The notes beneath the pieces are model-generated. The model was not told where the DNA came from. It made no database searches and worked only from the letters and a program-made list of their open reading frames with translations. Shown here one piece after another: positions 46,419 to 58,851 of a stretch of DNA of 64,000 nucleotides (positions are counted from its first letter, which is position 1; each line of letters opens with the position of its first letter). The stretch is taken from contig JASANC010005693.1 of assembly GCA_030248135.1 (NCBI GenBank), forward strand, positions 39,189 through 103,188. Direction: 5' to 3'. This stretch comes from Theristus sp. LFF4_11. Lineage: Eukaryota > Nematoda > Chromadorea > Monhysterida > Xyalidae. The position numbers and the translations under genes were made by a program.

Positions 46419-49327
46419 ATGACGCTGCTCAGCCAGGCGACCGGTTCCAGTTCGCCGCCGCTGATTCGCGGCAAATCAATCGGCGAACTGTTGGACGATG
46501 CTGCCAAGAAGTACAACAATCGCATTGCGTTCTCATCGCCAAAGGAGGATCGCACGTTGACGTTCGTGCAGCTGAAAAATGAGGTGATTTCTCTGGTCGA
46601 ATTTCGGTTTTTTCGATGCTTGAAAGGCCGGACAAAAACAAACTTTGAGTTTTTCTTACTTTTCAGGCGACTAAATTGGCGGCTGGCTTGAAGGCGATCG
46701 GCGTCGGCTCGGGCGATGCAGTGCTGCTGTGGGGCGGCAACCACGCGTCGTTGATTGTTGCGCTCTTTGCGTGCGCAAAGGCTGGCTGTCTGTTCAGTTG
46801 CATGAATTCCGGTCAATCGATTCAGGCGGTCCGCCAACAAATCTGCACGGTATAGAAGCGTTTCAAGTATTTTTTGCACAATAAGTGGCATTCAGCGTTT
46901 ACAGTTCAGTCCGTAGTGCTTTGTATATATTTTTTACTTTTTTCTGTTTATTTTCAGTTTCAATGCAATTTCAAAGCGTTGATCGCCTTTCCAACGCTGG
47001 GTAGTAGAGCTGCCTATCAGACGTTGCACCATATTTGGCCGGCGCTTCGTGACTCGACCAAGGGCAAAGTTCAACTGCTCGACGCGCCCACGTTGTCGCA
47101 CGTGATTATCGATGAAGAAGAAACCAAATACCCGTTAGTTTTTTGTCTTTGGTGTTTTTCTGTGGCCAAGGTCTGTTATAAAATTCTCCTTTCAGTGGTT
47201 GTTACTCATTGTCAGAGGTGTTCGGAATGGGCAACCAGAAACTGACCAAATCGATCTCTCAAAAGCAGGTTGATATCCATGAAGACACGCCCGCTGGTAT
47301 TCTGTTTACCATGGTAGGCCGGTAATAATAACTGGTTGTTGTCAAGGTGAAACTTAAAAAAGGCAGGTAATCTTTTCAGGGAACCACTGGCGACCCGAAA
47401 GGCGTCCTACTAAGTCATATGCAACTAATCAACGCGTGTCTCGTGGCGGGCGTTCAGTTGCTGTTGGACCAAGAAAACCAGTTGCTCTGCTGTCCGCTGC
47501 CCGTCTTTCGCGGGCCGGTGCTCTGTTTGGCCGTGTTGTCGCCAATTGTCTTCGGCTCAACCACTGTCTTCCCGTCGCCGCTTCCACTGCCTGAGAATCT
47601 CTTTGAAACGATTGAGAAACACAAGTATACATCTCTATTTTTTTCAGTTTTTATGGTCGTTGAATGAATTTGAAGATGAACCACGCAGGTGCACCGTGGC
47701 GATCTCCAACCCGATTGCATTCAGCTTGATGTTGCGGCTTCCGGAAACGCGCGGCTATAACATCACGTCGTTGCAGACGCGTAAGCGACGACTTTGCCAA
47801 TTTGCGCTCAATATTATTTTGTTAATGATCTCCGCTTTTTTTGTCGTTGGGTGTTCTATGTTTCGCTGCCATTCCAGTTTGTCTGGTTGGCGAACAAGTG
47901 CAGCCAGTGCTGCTCGGCAACTTGAAACGACGAGCGCCGACAACGCGTGTTGTTGTAAGTTTTTTAACTTTCCCATAAAAAACAGTTGTTGTTTTTATTT
48001 TCTGCTGTTTTTGCAGACGGGCATGTTCCACACCGAATCTGGCTGTATGCCAATCATTTGGCCGCCGACCGGTGCTCCCGATCATCAGCGTCTACCTCAC
48101 GTTCAGGGAATCGTCGCGGCTCACTTTGAGGTGCGTTTTCCTCGAAATTCTGGTTTTACTTGCGAGTGTTCTAAAGGTATAAAACGTTCATGAATGATAG
48201 ATTGTCTTATGAACTTGTTTTAGATCCAACTAGTGACCAAACAGAACGACGTTGTGCCGCGCGGTCAAATCGGCGAATTGCTGGTGCGACCGGTGGGCGG
48301 CACCGAGCTCATTGGCTACATGGGCATGGATGAGCTGAAGGATAACTTTTACTATGATGGGTGGATGTACACAGGGTGCGAAGAATTGAAGAAATTTATG
48401 ATTTTTATGCCCCTGAAAATAAGGACATTGCCTGTCACGTTTTTTTTGAATCATAAATTCCGCCGGTTGCGCCGGTTTTCAGTGATGCAGCGATCATGGA
48501 CGCCGACGGTTATGTGACCATCCTCGGTCAACGGCAGGATCTGATCGTGGCGCGCGACCGCTCGTACGTGCTGCCGTGGCCGATTGAACGCGAGATGCGT
48601 GTGCACGATCTTGTGCTCGGCGTCAGTGTGGTAGGCGTACCTGCTGGCGAATACGCTCAGGCGAGTACATTTGCGTTGGCAACTTTTCAATTCAATTCTT
48701 TATTCATTCACAATTAGCTTCGCAATTCGATTAGCAATTCAATTTTAACTAAAGGGGCATTCATGAAGCAGCATTAAGTGACCGCGTAGCTGTGTTTTAG
48801 CACAGCTACGCGTCACTAAATACTGCTTTATGAATGCCGCTTAATCAGCATTTCAGTATGCATAACTCCAAAAAGAGGTGCGAAAATAGGACAGGGACAA
48901 CTTTAATTACCTGACAGTTTATGAAAACTCTTGATGTAGCGGGTTTGTTCTTCGTCGTTTCCATTGTTGATCCCGTTTTTCTTTTGCTTTAGATAGCCGC
49001 TTGCGTTGTTCCGAAAGTGCCGAAAACCAGCAGCAAAGGCATAAATCACGATCGAATGCGCAAGGAGTTGCTGGCTATCTGCAAAGATGCTAAGGTACGA
49101 GCTTCATGAGCGAACATGTGCTCTGCTTCCTGCAAACTTTATAATTTGCTGCAATTTTTTAGGTCACGCAACCGGATTACATTCTTTTTGTCGACGAGCT
49201 CCCGAGAACGCCCGCGAAGAAAGTGCAACGTTTCAAGCTGCGTGAAAATATTATGGAACTCATCAAAGAACAGTACCCCAAAGCGAACTGGTACTTTGAT
49301 TTGGATTCGCCTTCGAAAGTAAAGTGA
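46419..49327 (+). CDS. AMP-binding acyl-CoA synthetase, ACSF2/CaiC-like
   Basis: Twelve exons join in phase: 46419-46583, 46667-46849, 46958-47133, 47196-47313, 47380-47624, 47689-47780, 47878-47954, 48017-48130, 48224-48375, 48483-48660, 48993-49094 and 49163-49327. The total is 588 residues. The enzyme class activates carboxylic acids to acyl-adenylate and then acyl-CoA. Motifs in order: the P-loop-like GILFTMGTTGDPKGVLLSH across a junction, an HTESG segment where the family has YGTTE, WMYTGD restored across the 48375/48483 junction, GQRQDLIV, and TPAKKVQRFKLRE with the C-terminal lysine. The usual GGENIYP after the hinge is replaced by DRSYVLPWP, so specificity or activity may differ. Intron 10 starts with GC, not GT (CAG then GCGAGT), and holds a foldback element. 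No PTS1 is visible at the C-terminus. Confidence 0.88.
48757..48839. mobile_element. CATTCATGAAGCAGTATTTA MITE, copy 4, in the acyl-CoA synthetase
   Basis: GCATTCATGAAGCAGCATTA and CACTAAATACTGCTTTATGA flank AGCTGTGTTTTAGCACAGCT. Lies in the GC-AG intron 10. Confidence 0.85.
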
Positions 49328-49418
49328 TTATACTTGAAAAGATTTATATTGCACTGTAAACTGCCAAAAATTAAAATATGCACCTCAAGTACAAGTGATT
49401 GATTGCATTCTTACAGTG

Positions 49419-50189
49419 TACAGTCTATCACGCTAATATATGCAACTCGCTGATTGGTCGGCTCCTCACGCTCCGCACCCTGGGAACGGGATTCAGAAAA
49501 TATCATGTTTTTTTTGTTGTTCAGCGGTTTGTTTTCATTTTTTTTCCATGCCGAAAAAATTCTAAATCAAAAACTACAAAATTCCAAACGTTTGAATTGG
49601 TAAAAAATTAGTAAACTGAAGTTTTTTTGGTTGATTGACGGCGACGACGTCGTCGAGAATTTTTGCTTTCAAACGTACCGCTGGCCGCTGCTGCGTGTTC
49701 AAAACAAATTTAAAACAAACAAACAAAATAACAAAGCTTGCTTCCAACGATTTCGACGGTTTTCATCCCGCTTTTAACAATTGATTCATTGGGTGCGCCA
49801 TGTCCATTCATTGTTGTTCAAAGATTGTTCACATTGTCAATAAATACTGTCACCTGCTGCGTTCTTCTTCTCTGTGCTTCGGACACACAGTAGCGGCCAG
49901 CGGCGGCTAAAGGCCTAAAGGCATGCCTAAAGGCAAAAACTAAACCAAAAACCATAGACGACGTCGTCGCAGTCAATCAACCAAAAAAGACATTTTTTTG
50001 ACATTGTGACCAATGCAAATTTTTGGAATTTGGTAGTTTTTTATTTAGAATGTTTTTTCGGCATGAAAACAACAAAAACAAACCGCTGAACAACAAAAAA
50101 CATGATTTTTTCTGAATCCCGTTCCCAGGGTGCGGAGCGTGAGGAGCCGACCAATCAGCGAGTTGCATATATTAGCGTGATAGACTGTA
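49419..50189. mobile_element. 771-bp long-arm foldback element
   Basis: TACAGTCTATCACGCTAATA starts and TATTAGCGTGATAGACTGTA ends the unit. The arms stay complementary for over 200 bp (including CGGCTCCTCACGCTCCGCAC and the inverse) with small indels. It fills the gap between the acyl-CoA synthetase and receptor genes; no ORF. Confidence 0.9.
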
Positions 50190-50575
50190 TGTATCGTCAA
50201 ACCTCTGTCGATTTTATCACTGTTTTTTGGTTCAAAACAAGCATTGCAACTGAAATGCTAAAATATTCCGTAATTGTAAAACCGTTCATTACAAAATAAG
50301 GTATTTATCTGAAAACAAATATTTGAAAAGTAAAAAAGTACTAAAATGGGTTATTGCTATTTGGTAAACAGCACTTGCAAGCCAGACAAAACAATGGTTT
50401 TTGCATATACTTTTTCTGGTAACCCGATTCAGGGACGTAAATATTGACAAACATTTTGAGTTTGCAGTGTGTGTGACATTTTGAAATCGCAAACATGGCA
50501 AAGCTTTCTGTTTTTCATTGACCATTCTGTGCCAAGTCGTCTCACATCGTTTATTCGCCTTTTATTTTCTTCAAC

Positions 50576-53500
50576 ATGGGTGGCTGGCGGTTGATTGGAC
50601 ACGTTTACCCGCCGTGGATTTCGGAATGCGCTGTTCAATCTGAATTTCGGTCAGTGGTTTCGTTGTTTTCATTGGTCGTTTTTAAAATTGCGGAACGGCT
50701 GGAGGGGAAAATAAACCTCGGGCGTGCTCAACATGATTGCTGGAGTGCTTCGTTTAGTGAGAAGCAGACCAATTTATTAAGCATGCATACGGAATGGCCG
50801 ATTAAACATGTGCCTTACTTATTCGGTCATACTGTATTTTCTTGCGAACGCCACCAAAAACAAAACGGAGCCGTCCGATTTTTGTGGCGAAGCCCAAACG
50901 GCGTTTGGATTGTTTTCGTTTCTGGAACCGATGGAGAGCTAAAGCAGATGTAGCACGTGTATTTTCTGTTCTGTTCTGTTCGGTTCTGTTCGTCGCTTCA
51001 GGCAAATGCACAAGGATACAAGTTCCCATCCAGCAAGCTGGGTACACAACCAGAGAGAAAAACAAAAAAATTTTTGCAGCATCACACGCGAGTGCAAGTA
51101 CCCCGGCATCACGGCGGAGATCGTCGAGCTGCTGTTTCGTCGCATGCGGCAACCGTACGAGCTGGTGGTCGTCGGCGACGCCACGGACGTTGCGATCGCC
51201 AGCTACTGGCAAACGGTGGCAGACGAAATTACGAACGGCTCCGCCGACGGGAGCTTCAACTTCTTTGTGCCTGGGCAGTCGCTGCTCGAGCAATTCGAGT
51301 TCTCCAGTCCGATCGTGGTGAACTCGTACGAAAAAGTCGCCGTCGCCTCGTCTGGCACGCACGAATCGTCGTTCTGGCAGAAGACGACAAGTTTCACGCG
51401 CGTTTACGAGCTGCCCGTTTGGATGGCGTTCTTCAGTGTGCTCATTGGAATGCGTCTGATCATCTCGTTGACGGTCAAAGTGAACTCCATTCGATATCGT
51501 CGTCGTCGCTGTCATTCTTTTCCTGCCCGAGAAAACGGCGATTCGAAAGCGAAAACTGTACCTCCGGTGTGTGACTTCGGGCAATAAAATATTTTCTGCA
51601 GTTGTTCAGAATTCATTTCAAATATCGATCGCCTGAATTGACCACAATTCCACATGAGTTTCTTTCCAAATCTAATAACTTTTATTTTGGTCCCGCGTCT
51701 CAATGCGCGCATAGATGGGTAAGCAGTCTCATGTACGACGCGAGAACTCAAAATTGGCTAAAGGATTCGAGTCCCCAAAATAAGGCTGGGTCACTTAGGC
51801 TATTCTGAATTACCACATACAGATTGAAACTAGTTTCCTTTTACGTCCACAACCGCATTGAGTCGCAGGTCTGAAAGAAAAGATATTACCTGCGTTTCCA
51901 CAGCAACTCCGCGTCTCCTACAAGTCGTTGGCCGTGCTGACTGGCATCACCGGTGTGTTCCTCTACGGCATCTATCGTGCCGGACTGCTGCTGTCGCTGC
52001 TGGTGCCCTACCCGAATCTGCTGTTCACGGACACTGCCTCAATGATCGCAGCCATCGGCGCACGCCGCCTGGACATCTTTCTGACGCCGGATCCGGTGTT
52101 CGATCACATTCTACGGACGGCTACCAGGGAGGACGCACCGCTCTGCTGGGCCATGCGACGGGCGCTCGAAGTGAACCCGCCGACCTACGTTCGCGACGGA
52201 ACCAATATCTCCAGGTGGACTGTTCGGGAGTATTTTGGTGAAAAACTCGGGTTTTTTTGGTTGTTTGTGCAAAATTCTATGCCAGCCGGATAGTTGAAGA
52301 AACCTCAAATGTCACTTGTTGATCAGTCAGCTTGGTTTCATTGCGCAATTTACTGGCGCACTTCGAATCCAGCCAACCCAGTTTGATACATTTCATTTTC
52401 ATTTTATTTCGTGAACCGCAGGAACTCCGATAGCACTATAAGAACAGCGTATGATACGGAGACCTTTACAAAATTTCAAAAATATGTCGTTATCACGCAC
52501 GCATCAATTTTGATCGCACAGGAAAAACAACTTTTTTATGCTCTCGTATGTACCGTTTTTATTTAACTTTATGTCGACTTTGTGTCGTAACATAACGACA
52601 ATAAAACGACTTTGTGTCGTAACATAAAGTTGCATGAGTATTCGTCGTATGCTATTTCACGCTGCAAAAAAACCTGTTTTACGCAACTGCATAAAGAAGG
52701 GACATTAAAAAGAATGAAAATGCTGATTGGCTATTTCTGCGCTCTCTGTGGTTATGTTCCAGCTTTATGTGCATAAAGTAATATTAAAAACTATCTTCAT
52801 GCAGTTTCCATGTTCCATCATGTTCAAACTACTTTAAACTGAAATTTAAAGCTTAAAACTATGAATTCACGGACCATTTTGTTTTGAAAACAATACACAA
52901 GTGTGCCGAGTACGTGCACATCATGAAATTGCTGAAAAAAAACAAAAAGCAAGATTAAAAGTATAAAACACGTTCTAAAAAGTAAAAACGTGTTGACGTG
53001 AAGTGAGAGTGTTGTCGGTTTTGTTGTTGCCAACTAGCTTTAATTCACATGCAAGTGTCTGTTATTTCAAGTGTGAGTCAAAACATCAAACAATGCTGGC
53101 GTTCTCACTCGCTGGTGATTGTTGTGGTAACATTTTCTGAATTGAAGTCAAATTTCACCAGCGCTCAGTCATCATTGGTCAGCCATCACACGCAGTTAAA
53201 ACATTTTAAACTGAACAATCATCTAAACCTAATCGCTTTGAAAATGTTACCACAATAATCACCGGTGAGTGAGACTTTTGTTTTCGGGGTACGGTGCGGG
53301 ATAGGACACGGCGGCGGACCGAGCAATTTTGTTGGGACACCTAAATTGAAGTTAAAAAGCGTCGCATCGTCCATCGATCCTTTAAAACTTTTGGCAGCCT
53401 TCCCACAGCGCACCGCTTGACTGCATTCAGCCTGCTGGACTTTTAGTTTTCAAGCTTACAGTAATACTTACATACAGTAAGTTACTAGCAGATTAGAAAA

Positions 53501-56436
53501 TCGGATTTCCCTTCGCTGTACATGCGATTGCAGTATACACAAACAATTGAACAGACACTCTCTGGAGACAGATCTTGATATATGAGCTGATCATTAATTT
53601 AATGTTCCCTTTTTATACTAGCGTCTGTGATTTTCGTAGTAAACAAAGCATAAAAAAGAAACATTAAATTGATGATCACGAGTCACGACACACACCTAAT
53701 CTTGCTAAGGAACCGACTCACTGACTGGCTAACTGACTCAGCACAGACTGTCAAGCTTCAGAATAAACGACTCTCACTGGCAGACTTACAGAATGACAAC
53801 TTGAGATAAACAATCTGCAGGCAGCACAAAAGAGGACAGACATTTTTGGGTGGGATGGGGGCTCCTACAGTGTGTGTGTTTGCCGTCCCTTACTTTGAAA
53901 GTTGTCAGACTGCCCTGTGCCAGCTGGGCATGTGAGTGCAGTGTGTGTGTTTGATGTCAGGCATAATTTGCAAGTTGGTCAGACTGTAGTCTGCCAGTTC
54001 TCCAGTCAGCACACACTGTATCTGTGTGGTTGCCATCAGGTAGCGTATTCTGTAAGTTGGTCATACTACTGTACAATGCCAGCTGGCCATTTTTGTGATT
54101 ATCGGAACATTTTAATAGGGGCACCCACGGGGGCAAAGCTGGGCTGCCGAGTCGTGAATGAGTGTCGGAGTACCTACGGAGGCGGTCTCGGCCATGTTCC
54201 GAACTTTTACAGCAGAATGCATAACTTCACGGAAGTTTTTCGCAACTGTTTTTTAGCTGTCGCGAAAACAATGAGTGAGATGGGGCGGGGTGCTGAGTCG
54301 TGAAGGGGTGTGGGAGTACCTGCAGAGGGGGTCTCGAGTTTTGAGGGGTGGGTGTCACGGAACCTTTCCCACCCCCTCCACCCGCACGAGGCGAAACTTC
54401 GTGCTAGGAAGGACACCCCTTTCACATGTAAGTCATATGAAGTTCCGCAGTAACCGACTGGCAGTATCATAGACATAAACTAGCAGGTTAGAAAACCGGA
54501 TTTCCCTTCCCTGTACATGCGATTACAATATACACAAACAATTGAACAGACACGTTTTGGTATAGATCTTGATAGATGAGCTGATCATTAATTTAATGTC
54601 CCCTTTTTATACTAGCGTCTGTGATTTTCGTAGTAAATAAAGCATAAAAAAGAAACATTAAATTGATGATCATGACACACACCTAATCTTGCTAAGGAAC
54701 CGACTCATTGACTGGCTAACTGACTCAGTACAGACTGTAAAGCTTCAGAATAAACGACTCTCACTGGCAGACTTACAGACTGACAACTGGAAATAAAAAA
54801 CGTGCAGGCAACACCGAAGATGACAGACATTTAAAAGTAGGGTGGTACCTACCCGTGGTAGAAAAGGGTGCCAACTTTTTGGGGGGTTAGTGGGATCCCC
54901 GCGTCGCCTGCTAAGGTGGGGTGCACCGCGCCATACGCTAATCGGCTCTAAGGGGCTGCCACCTCACCCACTGTAATTTTTAATAAAAACTTTTTCAGTG
55001 AAACCTATAATTTGCAAAACATTGTAAAATAGTTGAGTGATCACTGTGATTGAGATTCAATACCTTTATATTTAGCGCATATTATGCAACTTGGAAGCTC
55101 AAACAAAATTTGTGATTATGGGAACATTTTGGCAGGGGAACCCACGGGGGCGGGGGGGGGGGTGAGTGCCGAATCATGAAAAGGTGTGGGAGTACCTACA
55201 CAGGGGGTCTCGGGTTTTGAAGGGTGGGTGTCACGAAAGTCTTCCCACCCCCTTCCACCCGCACGAGGCGCAACTTCACGTCTTCGGTACTGTGTACAGA
55301 TACACATGTAAGTCACACCAACTTGCTCAGTAACCGACTGGCAGTAAAGACACATAGACATAAACTGACAGAGTCTGCCACAGATGAATGCCTAGCTACC
55401 TTTCAGGATAGACATTTATGTACTCATGCGCAGACCTGCCAGATTCAAAACTGCAGTCTGGTTAATTTATACTGTTATTTTACTTGACTGACTTTTGAAA
55501 ACTTGTTTTAATACTTTGAAACGTTGATTACAGAGATAAAACTGTCGATTTCAAAAGATAAATGCAAAAAAATGCATAAAAAAGATAAATGCATAAAAAA
55601 GACGCATTAAAAATAATTTTTATGTTTTTTTAATGTTTCGCATAAAAATGTACATAAAAATGACAAAAAGCAAAAATGTCTTTTCTATTTTTATGTCTGC
55701 ATAAAGAGGTAACATTATTAACTCGCTATGCAGCATGAGTGCTGCATCCGAGGGCATAAAAAAGTTGTTTTTCCTGTGTCTGGAATCTTCTGGACTGCTT
55801 GCGTGTACACCTGCAGACGCATCGCGGACGGCACCGCCGTGCTGGTCGCCACCGGTTGGCATTCGGCCGAGTTTGCGCGCGGCGACCGCTGTCACTCGCG
55901 ACTGTTGAAGCTCGACTTCGAAGTGCCGGTCAGTCACAAATCGATGATGTTTCGCGCCGGCATCTCGCGTTCGCTGTTGCACCGACTGGATCGCGAGATC
56001 AACGTGAATCGTCAGGCGATCACGCGCATCATCAATCGCTACGAGAGACGCCGCGCCGCGCAAACGCCGGACTGCGACGTCGGCGACCCGTTGCACGCGT
56101 ACGTTCTGAAGTGGCATTCATGAAGCAGTATTTATGACCGCATAGCTACGCGTCACTAAATACTGCTTCATGAATGCTTTATTACTCGCATCGGACGTCC
56201 TGAAATTGTCAATTTTGGTTTTTTTGGTATTATAATTCCGACCCATCTGCAGGTATCCACCGCTCTCACTGGCGCAAATGGCCGGTTGCTTCCTGCTACT
56301 GCTTGCTGGTTGCACCATTGCCGCCGTTTGCACGTTGCTCGAGCGAGTGCTGCATCGTTGCGTCACCAATTTCGCACATGCCTTCATGTTGCCCATTTAC
56401 AGTGTTGTTTCATTTGTCTTCGTAACAAATCGATGA
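50576..56436 (+). CDS. Ionotropic glutamate receptor-like protein, divergent and lacking an amino-terminal domain
   Basis: The first exon starts at ATG 50576 with WRLIGHVYPPWISE, the entry to a ligand-binding S1 lobe. The next exons carry KYPGITAEIVELLFRRM and FSSPIVVNSYEKVAVAS, then a membrane segment LPVWMAFFSVLIGMRLIISL (to about 51.5 kb). The exon at about 51910-52220 encodes SYKSLAVLTGITGVFLYG and AGLLLSLLVPYP (an M3-like region), then the start of S2. The exon from about 55819 to 56100 continues S2. The last exon (from about 56254, stop at 56434-56436) encodes PPLSLAQMAGCFLLLLAGCT, the typical LSL...G.F.LLL M4 helix. The S1-M1-M3-S2-M4 order is that of ionotropic receptors. The M1-M3 pore loop is poorly resolved. 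The intron from 52.2 to 55.8 kb is filled with repeats. Exon edges in the first part are tentative. Confidence 0.75.
51674..51890. mobile_element. GTCTCAATGCGC-family element in the receptor gene
   Basis: Starts TTTTATTTTGGTCCCGCGTC and ends GCATTGAGTCGCAGGTCTGA with AAAAGATA. Ends form an imperfect TIR. Lies between the M1 and M3 exons. Confidence 0.75.
53488..54785. repeat. Direct repeat pair of about 310 bp in the receptor intron
   Basis: 53488-53810 and 54485-54785 share GGATTTCCCTTC.CTGTACATG, GAGCTGATCATTAATTTAATG and CTAATCTTGCTAAGGAACCG. Each copy contains an internal hairpin (GATCATTAATTTAATG with CATTAAATTGATGATC). Confidence 0.85.
54096..55370. repeat. GC-rich repeat, three partial copies
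   Basis: Units at 54096-54190, 54275-54480 and 55111-55370 share GGGGTGTGGGAGTACCT-type sequence; the last two also share TTCCCACCCCCTCCACCCGC-like tracts, GAGGCG.AACTTC and AGTAACCGACTGGCAGTA. Confidence 0.75.
56112..56178. mobile_element. CATTCATGAAGCAGTATTTA MITE, copy 5, in the receptor gene
   Basis: GGCATTCATGAAGCAGTATT and ACTAAATACTGCTTCATGAA with a shortened loop. It makes up about half of the last, roughly 150-bp intron. Confidence 0.85.
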
Positions 56437-58851
56437 ATGATACTTGATTGCATTGTGATTGTTAGTGATCTACCATCATGGATCACAGTGTATACGGTGC
56501 CAGATGCTTATGACAAGGCATTGACACCTAATGTTTAATGCTAAGCTAGTTTTTATTGAGTGAACAACATCTCGAGTTTGATTAGTTATTCAAAGCATAC
56601 CGCTTGTGTTATTTTTCCTTTATCTTTTTGGTCATCTCCCATTCGTCGATTGAAGGGGGTTGAAGTAATGAAATCGGAAAAACTTCAAATTAAAAATTAA
56701 ATTTTACAACAAAGGGATATATGTGTGCCCGTTTCTGTGGTTTTTTTTGTAACATTTGTAAAACGACAAATTTGTAATTAGCGTGAACTAATTTTATTTA
56801 CACTTCTGCTCACTCCTTTTGTGAACAAGTTTCAGAATCGACAGAATGGTGAACCCGCAGCTGCACAAAGCAAAAAAACAGGACAGGTTGATTTAGCTCA
56901 TGACCGGTCAAGAACCTTTCTGATTCATCAATCTTGAAGTTCAAAACGCAGTATAAAATGTAAAAATAAAATGTCACGTTTTTTTGGTTCTGATGAGGCC
57001 ACGCCTCTGCATCTGATGCTGGACAGGCCGAAATGCAGAAAACTATCATGCAATTTTGCTGTTTTCTTGTCAACTGATTTGATGCCTTACGCTTATTGAA
57101 CGTGTTGCTTTTCAAGTGCAACCAATCAGAACGCAGCGAATTTACATTCTAAACACGACTCATAATGTCAGTCTATGCATTTTTGATAGGTGTGTCATGG
57201 AAAAGCAGCAAAAGCAATATATAGTATGGTGAAGCTGTGTGTAGCAATCATTTTTCAACGTTGTGTAGTGCATACATGTACAACCACGCAACTTGAAGAG
57301 TGCAGAAGAACACACACACACAACCGAATAATAATGATGAAAAGCTATGAAGGAGATGAGAAGCTGATACTTGCGTGGGCATTATTGATACTGCCCCGGT
57401 TTTTGTGGCTGCTTTGTTGTGGTTGTTGTTTTGCGTGCTAGCTAGCTACCATTGCTTGTTCTTTTCCGTGCAGCATACTATTTATTTCCACGATAACACG
57501 CTCTTCAAAGCACTTTTTGAGGTGCTGTTTTATGGTTTGTTGCTGCCAAACGGCGTGCTTTGCATCATTCTTCTGGTCCAAAATTGTTGGTTCGCGAGCA
57601 TATGGAAACAAATGTTTCATATTCGCTTTGCCTTGTGTGGAGTGAGTGTTCCTATTGAAAAGTCACTTTTGGCTTTTTTTCTCAAAACCCCGAGAAAGTG
57701 CACTGCGGTACTTGGGACGGCTGGTAAGTCAGCCTGCCTATATTGGAAACGGGAACTATAAACAAGCAAAAGATACAGCGGCAATTTATCAACATTTTCA
57801 ATAGTAGAGAGCGAAAGCGCAATGCGCATGCAGTTCATGTTCAGTCCAAGAACTGTTATGCTTCATCCTGTCAGTCTTCCGCAACTGAACCGCTCGTATA
57901 AAATGTAGTTTTGCTGTCTGATATCACGCTTTTTGATTGTAGACGGTTGTTTCCAACAGTTTTTCTTCACTTAGAGTTCAGTAATAAATTGTCATTTTCT
58001 GCAAAATATTTCTGGGGTTGGGACTAATTATTGTTTAATTAAATTTAATGCCCAAAAAGCTCAATTGAACTCTCTCATTCGTGGTCATTGACACAAAGCG
58101 TTCAGCGAACCACGGTGCTTCATGTTTGAAGTGGCACTCTAAGCAACACAGCGCTTTACTTGCGTGTTATGTGTAGCGTTTATTGCAGTCGGAGGCTCAC
58201 ATATAATTTTCAGTCCACACTTTGCTGCGACAAACTTTGTCACTATTCAAAGATCAATTAAGCTTGAACTGGAATGCACACTCTTTCAAGTGCACAATTT
58301 ATTTCAGTACGTACCAAACCATTGTAAATAATGTTACTGTGAGTTCATTGAATTCTTCTTCTTGCGCACGTCAGCTCTGCACGTTGCCATAGAAGCCGAG
58401 TGAGGCATAATTATTGCATTGTTGACGAAACTGAACATTTGAAGAAACTTGAAAAAGCCGACAGTGCCAATTATTGACACGATTTTCAAAAGGGTAAATA
58501 GGCGGACAAACAATTGTGTATGAGCGGCGGCTTTATCAAATGCACAGTTTCTTTCTCGCTTTCCACCTGTACTTTTTTGAAATTAAAGTGGCTTCTTCTG
58601 CAGGACGCTGTTCTTTGCATTTGATTGTCACTCAAATTTGTCTTTCCGGTCACATTGTTGCATTGTTTCTGTTTGAGGCCAAGGCCAAAAGATTCATAAT
58701 TACATTGTATGTGTTGTTTGTACATATATTTTGTTCTGGGCACAGAGATTCAATAGAAAAGTTGCATTTGACTCTGTGTTTTTATCCGTGCTTGTATTAT
58801 AGCCGCTCATGTCCAACATGCGCTTAACTTCCTGTTGGCCTTTTTTCGTGC

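Larger units (their letters stand above)
52518..55780. mobile_element. Possible 3.3-kb TIR-bounded insertion in the receptor intron
   Basis: CACAGGAAAAACAACTTTTT at 52518 and its inverse AAAAAGTTGTTTTTCCTGTG ending 55780 share about 30 bp of inverted identity (to ATGCTCTCG). Between them lie the direct repeats of 53.5-55.4 kb. No transposase frame. Confidence 0.5.

Noticed and set aside
51203..51584. Minus-strand ORFs over the receptor S1 exon
   Set aside because: The plus frame has receptor motifs and splice sites; the minus frames are shadows created by GC-rich codon usage.
57375..57761. Hydrophobic 128-codon ORF as a membrane protein gene
   Set aside because: No splice support, no family motif, and AT-rich composition typical of the surrounding noncoding DNA.
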